Of a stretch of DNA of 64,000 nucleotides, positions 1 to 9,800 are shown one piece after another. The stretch is from Cryptomeria japonica (lineage: Eukaryota; Streptophyta; Pinopsida; Cupressales; Cupressaceae), in contig NC_081414.1 of the NCBI RefSeq assembly GCF_030272615.1, positions 909,115,009 to 909,179,008 of the forward strand, given 5' to 3'. The notes under the pieces were generated by a model. The model searched no databases. It was not told the DNA's origin and worked only from the letters and a program-made list of their open reading frames with translations. The stretch's first letter is position 1. Each line of letters opens with the position of its first letter. The position numbers were made by a program, and so were the translations under genes.

Positions 1-540
1 TTCTTTCTTGGAGGGAGGAATTAGCTAGATATAGGCTCTAGAGCTAGTTTCATATTTTGCACAATAAAAATATAGAGTCCAGAAGTTATATTCATTTGTA
101 AGATCTTGACCTTTATCTTGTATTTTTTTATGACCTTGAGGATGACTTGATCTTTATCATAAATAACATAATTTCCAAGGTTTGTAGAATCATAATTCTT
201 GAAAGGTTCACCTTTCATGAAATCATTGATGAGAGCTTCTCCTTGAGAGATTTTATCGCTAGTCATTGGTTCTTCTTCAAGTATCTTTACACAATACATC
301 TCATTTTTTTGAAAACAGTGTGTGTGTAGCTCAAAATTTCATCATAGAATCATCAACTATGTTTTCTAGATATAGTGATTTGGATAGCAATTTCATTTGT
401 GAACCATAATTGGTCCTTAGAATTAGATGAGACAAATCAAAAGACAAATATCTTCCAATGTCAACAATAAAAATTCTAGACAAACATAATCCAAAGATAT
501 GAGGAATGTCTATTATAAACACCTCCTAGGGTATAGTTAA
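1..540. other. Unassigned left flank of the gypsy element
   Basis: I recognise no gene or element here. A 92-codon open frame lies on the minus strand (299 down to 21), rich in Lys, Ile and Asp, with no motif I can name; it may be a coding remnant or chance. The gypsy element begins at 541. The last five bases before it (GTTAA) do not match the five bases after its far end, so the insertion site is not proven. Confidence 0.4.
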
Positions 541-968
541 TGGTGCAGGGGCATCCCTTCAACATGATCATTCAGGCTCAGAGGAGGAAGGATAAGACCT
601 TAAACATTTCTTAGGATGTGTTCCTTGTGTTTCAATCATGCATTTTGTGTTTGTAATGAAGGACCCAATCTTGTGAGCCAAACTCCTATTTTGGCATCTT
701 GATAAGCCAATTAGGACTTTTGGACAAAAGGGGACTAAGTATGCTTAGGATATGTTTGTCATAGTGTTTTTAGTTGTTTTATGTTCTTCTAGGGTGTTTA
801 GAGGTGTTAGTCTTGACCCAAGTCATTTGGGTGCAAGAAATGACATTTTTGACAACTTTGTCAAAAGTTGTCATGAGCAACTTTTGTGCAAATTTTTGAA
901 TTCTTGTTGGTCTAAATCCTCCAATGGCTCTAACCTATTGTTTTTGGTTGAGATAATTTGTAGAGGGG

Positions 969-976
969 TATAAAAA
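969..976 (+). promoter_or_regulatory. TATA box of the gypsy 5' LTR
   Basis: TATAAAAA lies about 430 bp into the LTR, after a GAGGGG run. The same context recurs in the 3' LTR. Its place suggests the U3/R junction about 30 bp downstream; this is inferred from the consensus only. Confidence 0.55.
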
Positions 977-1848
977 CCTTGAGGACATAATTCCCAAAGA
1001 AAGACTATACAGAGAAAGATTTTATGATTGCAAACAATAAGAAATTCTGAGTATTTCCTGCAAAGGTGAAGTTTTGGCACGGGGTACGGAGTTGTATGGA
1101 TTGGGACAGATCCCCAATATTGTAATTTTATTAGTGCAGTGAGTTACCAATTATTTGGTCTTTATTTGAGGTCTTTATCGTTTGTTTTGCTCTAGATATC
1201 CAAGTTTTGTTGTAGGTACCTAGAAAATTAGGGTTTTACCTAGGGTTCTGCCTTTCCATGGCCATAACTTGCAACCTATCCATCTAAACTTCATGGAAAT
1301 GGGTGAAATGAAAGTGTGTCTTATGTAATCCATGATTCCAAAATAATTTTTCTAGAGGAGCAAGGGAGATGTGTGTTTGATCAGGTCCTAGGTAGACATC
1401 TCTATGTGGCTACCTAGCCCTTAGACTGCAATAGTTACCCTAGAAGACAATTGGCGATGATTCTAGGCATGTAACCATAAAATATATAATGGTTTTGTAG
1501 CATCCTAAAATTGAGACACTTGCAATTTCGACCGCATTTGGGTCTTCACGATGGCGACGCAACACTGAACCTGAATGGAGACCCCGAAACTTGCTCACGA
1601 CACCAAAAACTGCATTTTTCCAGCACCCTGGCCTGATCCTCCTTGCACCCTGCTGTCCCGGGAGGTGGGACCAGAGCGCCCAGTGCCCTGGTCCCCCAGG
1701 ACCATGGCGCCCAGCGCCTTGGTCCCTGACCCTATTTTGGGCCCGGTCTCCTATGGGACTTCGGGCCTTTTTGTTTGCAAATTGGAAAATAATATTTCCT
1801 GGTCGGCCTAAGGTCGGGAAAATCAGTCTTTTAACCCTAATTGGCAAG

Positions 1849-1856
1849 TATATAAA
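1849..1856 (+). promoter_or_regulatory. Candidate TATA box of the nested solo LTR
   Basis: TATATAAA on the plus strand lies about 355 bp into the solo LTR, just before a pyrimidine-rich stretch. It supports plus orientation. No transcript evidence is available. Confidence 0.45.
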
Positions 1857-1911
1857 CTACATTTTCCTCTCTCATTTGGGGAGGGGCGAAAAAGGTGGAA
1901 ACGATACTCAA

Positions 1912-1949
1912 ACATTCAAGCATTCAAGCATTCAAGCATTCAAGCATTC
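1912..1949 (+). repeat. Short tandem repeat CATTCAAG
   Basis: About four and a half copies of the 8-bp unit CATTCAAG sit downstream of the solo LTR's candidate TATA box, probably inside its transcribed part. This looks like simple slippage expansion. Confidence 0.7.
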
Positions 1950-3304
1950 CTTCAAGCAATTGATCATTCTAAGTCTCCATTCAAGGCTAAGTGTTGCATT
2001 CAAGACAAGGATTCAACCATTGAAGAGGAGATCATTTACAACACATTACATGCTACAACATACAACATACAACAACATCTATACCTTCGCATATAAGGAT
2101 ACAAACATCCTTACAAGAAGGTATTAGTACTTGTTTTACATTACATTTACAGCATTTCTCATTTCTTGGTTAATTCCAAAACCGGGGTTTGACCTAAGGG
2201 CAAACCCCTAATCCCTAACCCCCCAATCGTCTTCGCTTTTCTGTGTGTAGGTTGCAGGTACGCGGCTGAAATTGAAGATCTGGAATCCTTGTGCAGAGAC
2301 GAACAGATCCCCCTTCGTTTCGCAGATTTTTCGGAGGACCGTGTGCACGCTGGGCACCATCGTCCCGTCAACTTTTGCTCAAATTTGTAGAACAGCACCG
2401 TCTCGACATTTTACTGCTAATTCTAGGTCCGCAGCTTCATATCATATCCCTAACTCAGTTTATAAGTGAATCTTTCTCACTTTCTATGCATTCCTAGTTC
2501 AATCTTTCTATCTACATTCTTTACAAAAGAGGGTAGCCTTGCTGTCTTAACCCTTGAAACTCATATAGAATCCAATCTTGCATTGCGTGGGATTGGATCT
2601 TGTGGGTTTCAACCCCTCTTTTGAATGTAAAGTCTCCCAAGTGAAAACCATCAACCCTAGTGACTCTCCCTTCTCTCTCCTCGGAGTCGGGGAGGGGAGA
2701 ACAACTAGGGTTCAATCATTTTTCCGCTTTACAGGTTTATGGCTCCCCAAATTCTCATGGGGTTTTGGTTGTAAGGTGTGTCCATTTTGATATAGTTCCT
2801 TCACAAATGGAGGCCTAATTAGCCCTTTAGGACAATTGATCATCATCGGGTTCAGACCTTTCCTTGTTAGATCTTGACTTCTCCTTTTGGGGGATTGTGT
2901 AAGACCATAAATGGTATCTAAATCAGTGATGTTTTTGCTAGGATGTTTGGAAAAGTTTGGACTTAAGGTCCCATTACCCGTCTCCAAGGGCTACAAGCAA
3001 ATAGGCCTAATTATGAAGGTGTCATAGGGAATTGGGTTAAATCCTTGAAACCAGTATTTGGTCTAGTCCATGTGAGTGTTGTATGATCCAAAGTAGGATT
3101 TGTGAAGGTTAGGAACATTAGGAGGCTTCATGATGCATAATGGAGCAAGTTACCCAATTTGAGTAGTATGAATCTTGGAGTGAAATGAGAAGTTGGAACT
3201 AAGAATATAGAGCCTTGCTTTGTAGGATCTTATTGGTGTTTTGAGGGGTTGGTTTCATACATCCTAAAGTGTTTGACAAGATACAAGGAGGGATCTGCAT
3301 CAAG

Positions 3305-3316
3305 TGGTATAAGAGC
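3305..3316 (+). other. Primer-binding site, initiator tRNA-Met type
   Basis: TGGTATAAGAGC lies five bases after the end of the 5' LTR and differs at one position from the common plant TGGTATCAGAGC. It would bind the 3' end of initiator tRNA-Met to prime minus-strand DNA synthesis. Confidence 0.8.
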
Positions 3317-3355
3317 TAGTAATGTCTTTGGTAAAGAGATAGTGGTTTTGAAAAA

Positions 3356-4430
3356 ATGGCAGATGGAGAGGAAGAAGTCCCTAGGGGACCAATCACCAAC
3401 ATGGAATTGGCAAGGATTGTGAGAGAGTAGGCCAATGATTGCAAGGCCATGCAAAAGGAGACAAAGAGGTTGAGCAGTAGAGAAGATGGGAAGGAAGATG
3501 GAGGCACTGGTAGCAAAGGGGATGAAGATGAGATTCATATGCCAGAGGAAGAGGTGATTCCTCCTGACCAGAGGAACTTCCTTAATGCTCTCAAGTCTAT
3601 GGAGAGAAGAACCATGTAGAAAAAGATTGATTTACCAACTTTCACTAGGAAGATGGAACCAGATGTAGCGGTGGATTGGATAGACTCCATGTCTAGTTTT
3701 TTTGAATGTGAAGACATTCCAGGGCACGAGAAGGGTAAGATTGCTAAATCCAAGTTGAAGGGAGCCGCCCTAACTTGGTGGAACTTTGTCCAGGAGGAGA
3801 GAGAAAAGGACAACAAACCCAAGATTGTTTCTTGAAAAAAAATGGTTGCCTCAGTAAAGGAGGCTTATGTACCCAAGGATTATGAAGTTCAACTTCACAA
3901 GAGGAGGCAAAATCTCAAGCAGAAGGAGATGGATGTGAACTCTTACACTGAGGAGTTCCAAAGGCTATGTATGAAGTCTAAGACAAAGGAGGAGGAGAGT
4001 GAAAAAGGTACAACATCCAAGAAGAACTAAACCTCCTTAGCCCAGATACAGTTGGTAAATGCCATAAACTCACCATCAAGGTGGAAGAGAAAATCAAAAG
4101 AAGAGAAGATCAGAACAAAAAAGGAAGAGGAAGATAGCTGAAAGGGGGAATAATTTTTTTCAAAGGTAAGGCAAATGGTTTTGGAAACCAAGGTGAAACA
4201 AATCAAGAAGGCACTAAAGGAGAAAGTAGTCACAATAACAATGGAGGATACAATCAGAGGGGTAACTTTAGAGGAAGAAGACCACCATATAGGGGAAGAT
4301 CTCAAGGTAGAAGTCCAATCAGATTCTATAACTACAACCAAGGAGGGCACATGGCCAATAGGTGTCCTGACAAGCCTACTAGTTCCATGGGGGAAAGAAG
4401 AAGTAACTTGGTCCAAGAATCGATTGCGAA
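3356..4430 (+). pseudogene. gag: Gypsy gag, broken
   Basis: Gag would form the virus-like particle that packages element RNA. The likely start is the ATG at 3356 (MADGEEEV). The frame continues through stops at 3428 (TAG), about 3617 (TAG) and 3833 (TGA). It includes the retrotransposon gag core: a WIDSMSSFFE segment, then LKGAALTWWNFV, and an ELT-like continuation with SYTEEFQRLCM near 3950. After about 4020 the frame is disturbed. A CCHC zinc knuckle near 4320-4370 reads YNYNQGGHMANRC, with both leading cysteines replaced by tyrosine, which would abolish zinc binding. Family assignment is firm; the exact end is not. Confidence 0.85.
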
Positions 4431-4505
4431 AGTGTGGCAAGTGCAAATACATACTAGAGTGTCATTACCCATGATAGCTATGGTTACCCTAAAAGAGGTG
4501 AAGCT

Positions 4506-4860
4506 TTGATGATTAGAAGAGCAGTAACTACCATGAAGATGGCTGACAAAGAACCCCCACAGGGAAATTCTCTATTCAAGACCACTTGCAAAGTGGGTGG
4601 AAAGGTATGCAAGGTTATAATAGATTTTAGATCAACTAAAAAACTTTGTGCCTCTAGAAATGGTGGAGAAGCTGAAATTGAGAAGACTACCTCACCCTTT
4701 CCCCTACAAGGTCTCATGGCTCACCCAAGGTCAGAAAGTTGTTGTGGAAGAGCAGGCTTGGGTTGAAAATATGGATGCTTGCCTCTCCTATTTGGGAGAC
4801 CATGGCAATTTGATTCGAAGGCACAACATGATGGTGCTAGAATCACATATTTAATCACCA
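4506..4860 (+). pseudogene. Gypsy aspartic protease, broken
   Basis: This lies between gag and RT, where the aspartic protease belongs. The segment TTCKVGGKVCKVIIDFRSTKK corresponds to the protease core, but the catalytic D-S-G triad reads D-F-R. The frame shifts by one just after this point: the continuation FVPLEMVEKLKL...YKVSWLTQGQ, typical of the region after the active site, is in another frame (4648-4854). It then returns to the pol frame before 4932. It cannot be functional. Identification rests on position and the downstream family motif rather than on an intact active site. Confidence 0.72.
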
Positions 4861-4931
4861 AAGATGGTAAGCTGATAGGATTGTTACCTTTGATGGAGAG
4901 TGAGGAGGAAACAAAAGCAAAGTAGGCCAAG

Positions 4932-5744
4932 GTGTTGGTGGTAGGAGGAAATCAATTCATGAAGAAGATAGTAGATGAATTCATTGTTTGTTATGCTCTT
5001 ATTCCTAGTCCCAAAGTGACAAAGGTGGAGAAGTCTGAAGACAAAAAAGGAGACAGATTGAGGTTGGTTGACCCTGCAGTGCAACAATTACTAAACAAGT
5101 ACAAAGGTGTCATCTCTGATGGCATGCCAAGGACACTACCTCCTATGAGGGATATAAATCAATGCATAGACCTTATTCTTGGATCCACCCTGCCTAACAA
5201 AGTAGCATACAAGCTCAGCCCAGATCAAAATGTTGAGATGGAAAAATAGATTGAAGAACTATTGGAGTCCGGACTGATTGGCAAAAGTTTGAGCCCATGT
5301 GCAGTCCCTGCACTCGTGGCACCCAAAAAAGAAGGCACTTGGATACCTTGCACAAACTCAAGGGCTATCAGCAAAATTAATATTAGGTATAGATTTACAA
5401 TTCCTAGGATTGAGGACTTGTTATATTGCTTGGGGGGTGCTAGATATTTTATAAAAAATGACTTGAAAAGTGGCTACCATCAGATTAGGATTAGGCCCTT
5501 TGGATTATCTAATGCACCAAGTACCTTTATGAGGTTAACGAATGAAGTTTTGAGGGATTTCATAGCAAAGATTGTCATAGTCTACGTAGACGACATTCTA
5601 ATTTTCATTCAAGCAAAAGAAGAGCACCTAAAACATGTAGACCTAGTCCTAAGGAGATTGCATGAAGAGCCATTAATGATCAATTTGAAAAAGTGTTTGT
5701 TTATGCAGGAAGAGATAATCTACTTGGGATTTTTAATCTCATAG
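4932..5744 (+). pseudogene. pol: Gypsy reverse transcriptase, broken and internally deleted
   Basis: The RT would copy element RNA into DNA. Visible motifs in order: PPMRDINQCIDL upstream; an in-frame TAG at 5247; [27 protein letters not shown] (catalytic Asp of block A); [14 protein letters not shown]; and the catalytic YVDDILIF at about 5583-5606. Between the block A motif and PFGL the family normally has about 20 more residues (the DEWKTAF...EWLVM segment). These are missing here without loss of frame, an in-frame deletion. The ORF ends at a TAG (5742-5744) and the same frame continues into the connection and RNase H. Confidence 0.92.
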
Positions 5745-6509
5745 GGTGAGTTGAAAATGGATCAAGAAAAGGTGAGTGCTACATTATCTTGGCCTACACC
5801 TAGAACAATGAATGATGTTAGAAGCTTCCATGGTTTAGCCACATTCTATAGAAAATTTATAAAGGGATTTATCCATATTTGTGATCCAATGCTTGACACC
5901 ATAAAGGGAGGAAAAAAGTGTAGGTTCAGTTGGACTAAAAAGGCAAATAACTCCTTTGAAACATTGAAGAAGAAAGTTGCAGAGCAGCCGGTCCTTGTCG
6001 TACCTGATTTCAACAAAATCTTCCAAGTGGAATGTGATGCCAGTCACATGGCTATTGGGGTAGTGCTTAGTCAGGAAGGAAGGCCCATTGCCTTCTTCAG
6101 TGATAAATTAAATGAGGCAAAGAGGAGGTACTCATCCTATGACCTAGAGATGTATGCTCTAGTGCAATCCTTGAAAAAGTGGAGACACTACTTGCTACCA
6201 AAGGAGTTCATAGTTTTCACAAACAATCAGGCCCTAAGTTTCATAAATAGCCAAGAAAAGTTGAACAATAGGCATATGAAGTGGGTAGAGACCCTACAAG
6301 CCTTCACTTTCACTCTTAAGTATAAGAAAGGGGTTAAGAATAAGGTGACATATGCTTTGTACAGAAGAGTATTAACCACAAATCAGATCCAGTTGGAGAG
6401 TGTTAGAATAGACTCCTTCAAGGCCATGTATGAGGATGATGAAGATTTTGGAGAGATCTACAAGGTATGTGCATCTTTTGATGAGCGGTTTCATGTTGAT
6501 TTCTCTTAA
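5745..6509 (+). pseudogene. pol: Gypsy RT connection and RNase H domains
   Basis: This is a direct in-frame continuation of the RT. The connection begins SWPTPRTMNDVRSFHGLATFYRKFI. RNase H removes RNA from the RNA-DNA hybrid. The segment FQVECDASHMAIGVVLSQ carries the first catalytic Asp, followed by RRYSSYDLEMYALV with the Glu, then FIVFTNNQALSFI where the usual Asp of TDHQAL is Asn, so an active-site residue is lost. The frame is open for 252 codons and stops at 6507-6509 (TAA) before the integrase. Confidence 0.9.
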
Positions 6510-7640
6510 TTTCTGATACAATACGGATTGTTGTTTAAGGGTGCATAGTTGTGTATACCCAAATGCTCTATGAGATTAGACATAATCATGGAGAAGCACT
6601 ATGGAGCAATGGCAAGCCATTTTGGCCTTGATAAGACACTAGACTTGGTGAAGAGGCACTACTTTTGGCCCAAGTTGCAGACAAATGTCAGGAAATTTGT
6701 AGAGACATGTGTGATATGCCAAAAAGCAAAGAGGAAGTCCACCAATGCAGGCTTATACCAGCCTTTACCCATTCCTTCAAGACCATGGGAAAGTATAAGT
6801 ATGGATTTTGTTTTAGGATTGCCTAGGACAAGAAAAGGTTATGATAGTGTTTTTGTAGTGGTGGATAGGTTTAGTAAAATGTCATATTTCTTGCCATGTA
6901 AAACAACCTGTGATGCTTGTTATGTTGCGGATTTATTTTTCAAAGAAATTGTCCGAATACATGGTTTGCCCTTGACCATAGTCTCTGATAGGGATGTGAA
7001 ATTTATTGGACACTTCTAGAGGACTGTTTGGAAGAATCTTGGCACAAATCTAGCTTTCTCCTCAGCCTACCATCCCCAAACAGATGGCCAAATTGAAGTT
7101 GTAAGCAAATCACTGGGAAATTTGCTAAGATGTTTGACTAGGCAATATGGAGAGAAGTGGGATAGCATACTGTCTTAGGCAGAGTTCTCTTATAATGATA
7201 AAATTAATAGAAGCACTAGTAAGTCACCTTTCTAGGTTGTGTATGGCATCCACCCAAGGGGTGTGTTGGAGTTAAGGGAACTACCTCAAGGAGAAGCCAT
7301 TAGTGAAAATGGAGAAATCTTTGCCACTGACATAAAGGAGATACATGACCAAGTTAAATCTCACCTTCAACAATCTGTAGAAAGGTATAAGGCTCATGCT
7401 GATAAGAAGAAGAGGGATGTCCAGTTTGATGTGGGAGACTTGGTGTGGCTTATGCAGAGAAAGATTGGGCCTTGTCAAATCTTGAAAAAATGTGGACAAA
7501 ATGCTTTTGAACTCCAACTCCCACCTGATCTTGGTTTTTCACCCATTTTTAATGTATGTGACTTAACTCTTTACAAATGTAGTGTTGATGAAGGAGAAGA
7601 AACAATTCAGGTTGTAGCAGATGATGACAATCCCAAACAT
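6510..7640 (+). pseudogene. pol: Gypsy integrase, broken
   Basis: The integrase inserts element DNA. The N-terminal HHCC zinc domain is visible as EKHYGAMASHFG...CVICQKAK (about 6590-6730). The catalytic core follows: SMDFVLGLP with the first Asp, GLPLTIVSDRDVKF with the second, and QTDGQIEVV with the Glu near 7080-7100. In-frame TAG codons occur at about 7017, 7177 and 7231, all in the same frame as RT, so decay is by nonsense changes rather than frameshift. The C-terminal part (7239 on) contains the ADKKKRDVQFDVGDLVWLM segment typical of the gypsy integrase tail. Confidence 0.92.
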
Positions 7641-7900
7641 GAACCACCAAAGTTGCATAAAATTTTGGACACCAAGGTTGCAAAGAGGACAAGGAACAAA
7701 GTATATATAGATTATTTGGTGACCTAGCAGGGACAACTAGATTCTGAAGTAGTTTGGATGACAGAACAACAAATTAAAAACCACAGTGCAGACTTGCAAA
7801 CTCTCATCTCAAGTGGACTTGAGATTTCTTCTTCCGAGGAGTATGGTGCAAGGTTACCCCTTCAACATGATCATTCAGGCTCAGAGGAGGAAGGATAAGA
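7640..7900 (+). pseudogene. Integrase C-terminal chromodomain; reading frame enters the 3' LTR
   Basis: The segment HKILDTKVAKRTRNKVYIDYLV, a TAG at about 7726, then EVVWMTEQQIKNH has the spacing of the plant chromovirus chromodomain, thought to guide integration to particular chromatin. In related elements the interrupted position is K-W. The frame does not stop at the internal boundary. It crosses 7844 into the 3' LTR and ends at TAA about 7897, after a short acidic tail (GSEEEG), so the last 18 or so residues are LTR-encoded. A purine-rich stretch (CCGAGGAGTA) just before 7844 may be the polypurine tract. Confidence 0.8.
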
Positions 7901-9359
7901 CCTTAAACATGTCTTAGGATGTTTTCCTTGTGTTTCAATCATGCATTTTGTGTTTGTAATAAAGGACCCCATCTTGTGAGCCAAACTCCTATTTTGGCAT
8001 CTTGATAAGCCAATTAGGACTTTTGGACAAAAGGGGACTAAGTATACTTAGGATATGTTTTTCATAGTGGTTTTAATTTTTTTATGTGCTTCTAGGGTGT
8101 TTAGAGATGTTAGTCTTGACCCAAGTCATTTGGGTGCAAGAAATGACATTTTTGACAACTTTGTCAAAAGTTGTCATGAGCAACTTTTGTGCAAATTTTT
8201 GAATTCTTGTTGGTGTAACTCCTCCAATGGCTATAACCTCTTGTTTTCAGTTGAGAGCTGTTGTAGAGGGGTATAAACACATTGAGGACACAATCCCCAA
8301 AGAGAGACTATACAGAGAAAGATTTTATGATTGCAAACAATAAGAAATTCTGAGTTTTTCCTGCAAAGGTGAAGTTTTGCCATGGGGTATGGAGTTGTAC
8401 AGATTGGGACCAATCCCCAATGTTGTGATTTTGTTAGTGCAGTGAGTTACCAATGATTTGGTCTTGATTTTAGGTCTTGATCATTTGTTTTTCTCTATAT
8501 ATCCATGTTTTGTTGTAGGTACACAGAAAACCAGGGTTTTACCTAGGGTTTTGACTTTCCATGGCCATAACTTGCAACATGTCCATCTAAAATTCATGGC
8601 AGTGGGTGGAATGCAATTTTGGCCTATGTAATCTATGATTCCAAAATAATTTTGCAAGAGGAGCAAGGGAGATGTGTGTTTGATCAGGTCCTAGGTAGAC
8701 ATCTCTATGTGGCTACCTAGCCCTTAGACTACAATAGTTACCCTAGAAAACAATTGTCGATGATTCCATACATGTAACCCTGGAATATCTAATGGTTTAT
8801 GGTTCCCAACATTCTCATGGGTTTGTGGTTGTAAGGTGTGTCCATTTTGATATAGTTGCTTCACAAATGGAGGCCTAATTAGCCCTTTAGGATAGTTGGT
8901 CATCACCGGGTTTAGACCTTTCCTTGTCATGTCTTGACTTCTCCTTTTGGGGGATTGTGTAAGACCATAAAGGGTATGTAAATCAGTGATTTATTTGCTA
9001 GGGTTTTTGGAAAAGTTTGGACTTAAGGTCCCATTACCTGTCTCCAAGGGCTACAAGCAAATAGGCCTAATTGTGAAGGTGTCATAGGGAATTGGGTTAA
9101 ATATTTGAAACCAGTGTTTGGTCTAGTCCATGTGAGTGTTGTATGATCCAAAATAGGAGTTGTGAAGGTCAGGAACCTTAGGAGGCTCCATTATGCATAA
9201 TGGAGCAAGTTACCCAATTTGAGTAGTATGAATCTTGGAGTGAAATGAGAAGTTGGAACTAAGATTGTAGAGCCTTTCTTTGTAGGGTCCTATTGGTGTT
9301 TTGAGGGGTTAGTGTCATACATCCTGATGTGTTTGACAAGATACAAGGAGGGTTGTCCA
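7844..9359 (+). repeat. 3' LTR of the gypsy element
   Basis: It begins TGGTGCAAGG and ends GTTGTCCA, 1516 bp. It aligns along its full length with the 5' copy. A TATAAAC context at about 8272 matches the TATA of the 5' LTR. It supplies the uninterrupted reference showing that 1496-2738 is inserted in the 5' copy. Confidence 0.93.
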
Positions 9360-9399
9360 TAAATTAAACTAGGATAGGAAAATAAAGGTAGGAGAATCT

Positions 9400-9800
9400 T
9401 TTTTATAACACCTATTGCTTAGATCATTTTCCCATCTAACTATATCACCCCACTATTGAAATGATCATATCTTAACTAAAAAGTGTCTGCAACTTGCTTG
9501 GGCATCATTTTAGTATTTGCACCAGAATCAATCATAGAATTAAGTAATAGTTTATTCTCCATAATTAGAGTTAAAAAGAAAAGGCTAGGTTTTGATTTGC
9601 TCACGTCCTCTTTCACATTCTCTTCTTTTGTATTTTTAAATGTCATACCATTATGAAGTTGAGCTCCTTTTATTGCCTCTTTATTTTTGTTTTGACCATG
9701 CTCCATGGTTTCATCTTCTTGGAAAGGCTTTTTTAGGCTTTCCAAACATTCCCATAATAGTGATTTCTTTTTAGGGATAGCCAAAATATTCCATAAAGAG
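9400..9800 (-). pseudogene. Minus-strand gypsy protease fragment
   Basis: The minus-strand frame from 9784 to 9476 reads through a Lys/Glu-rich linker and ends in LLNSMIDSGANTKMMPKQVAD. This is the active-site region of a Ty3/gypsy aspartic protease (D-S-G-A with a conserved M-P-K that follows). The family differs from the chromovirus on its left. It is the downstream part of a gag-pro fragment running leftward from about 11330. The RT that should follow is absent, so the fragment is cut by whatever lies at 9360-9440. Confidence 0.82.

Larger units (their letters stand above)
1496..2733 (+). mobile_element. Nested solo LTR (1238 bp) with GGTTT target duplication
   Basis: The insert starts TGTAGCATCC and ends CGCTTTACA, with the TG...CA termini typical of LTRs, and is flanked by GGTTT at 1491-1495 and 2734-2738. 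The 3' LTR of the host element has the uninterrupted site, so the boundaries are exact. No PBS, coding region or second LTR is present, which indicates a solo LTR left by LTR-LTR recombination. Internally there is a TATATAAA at 1849-1856 and a short 8-bp tandem repeat. It is a different family from its host. Confidence 0.92.
541..3299 (+). repeat. 5' LTR of the gypsy element, split by a solo LTR
   Basis: It begins TGGTGCAGGGGC at 541 and ends GATCTGCA at 3299. Segments 541-1495 and 2739-3299 align to the 3' LTR at 7844-9359. The intervening 1496-2738 (solo LTR plus one copy of its target duplication) has no counterpart there. Net length is 1516 bp, identical to the 3' LTR. Scattered substitutions separate the copies, so this is an old insertion. 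Confidence 0.93.
541..9359 (+). mobile_element. Decayed Ty3/gypsy chromodomain retrotransposon with a nested solo LTR
   Basis: Two direct repeats (541-3299 and 7844-9359) bound a gag-pol interior in the order gag, protease, RT, RNase H, integrase, chromodomain. That gene order and the C-terminal chromodomain define chromoviruses within Ty3/gypsy. Each LTR starts TGGTGCA and ends in CA. With the nested insertion removed, both are exactly 1516 bp. A primer-binding site for initiator tRNA-Met follows the 5' LTR. The pol region stays in one frame from about 4932 to 7900 but has several TAG stops, and the gag and protease have stops and frameshifts, so the copy is dead. No matching 5-bp target duplication is seen (GTTAA left, TAAAT right). 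Confidence 0.93.

Noticed and set aside
541-9359. Target-site duplication for the gypsy element
   Set aside because: GTTAA on the left and TAAAT on the right do not match; not claimed.
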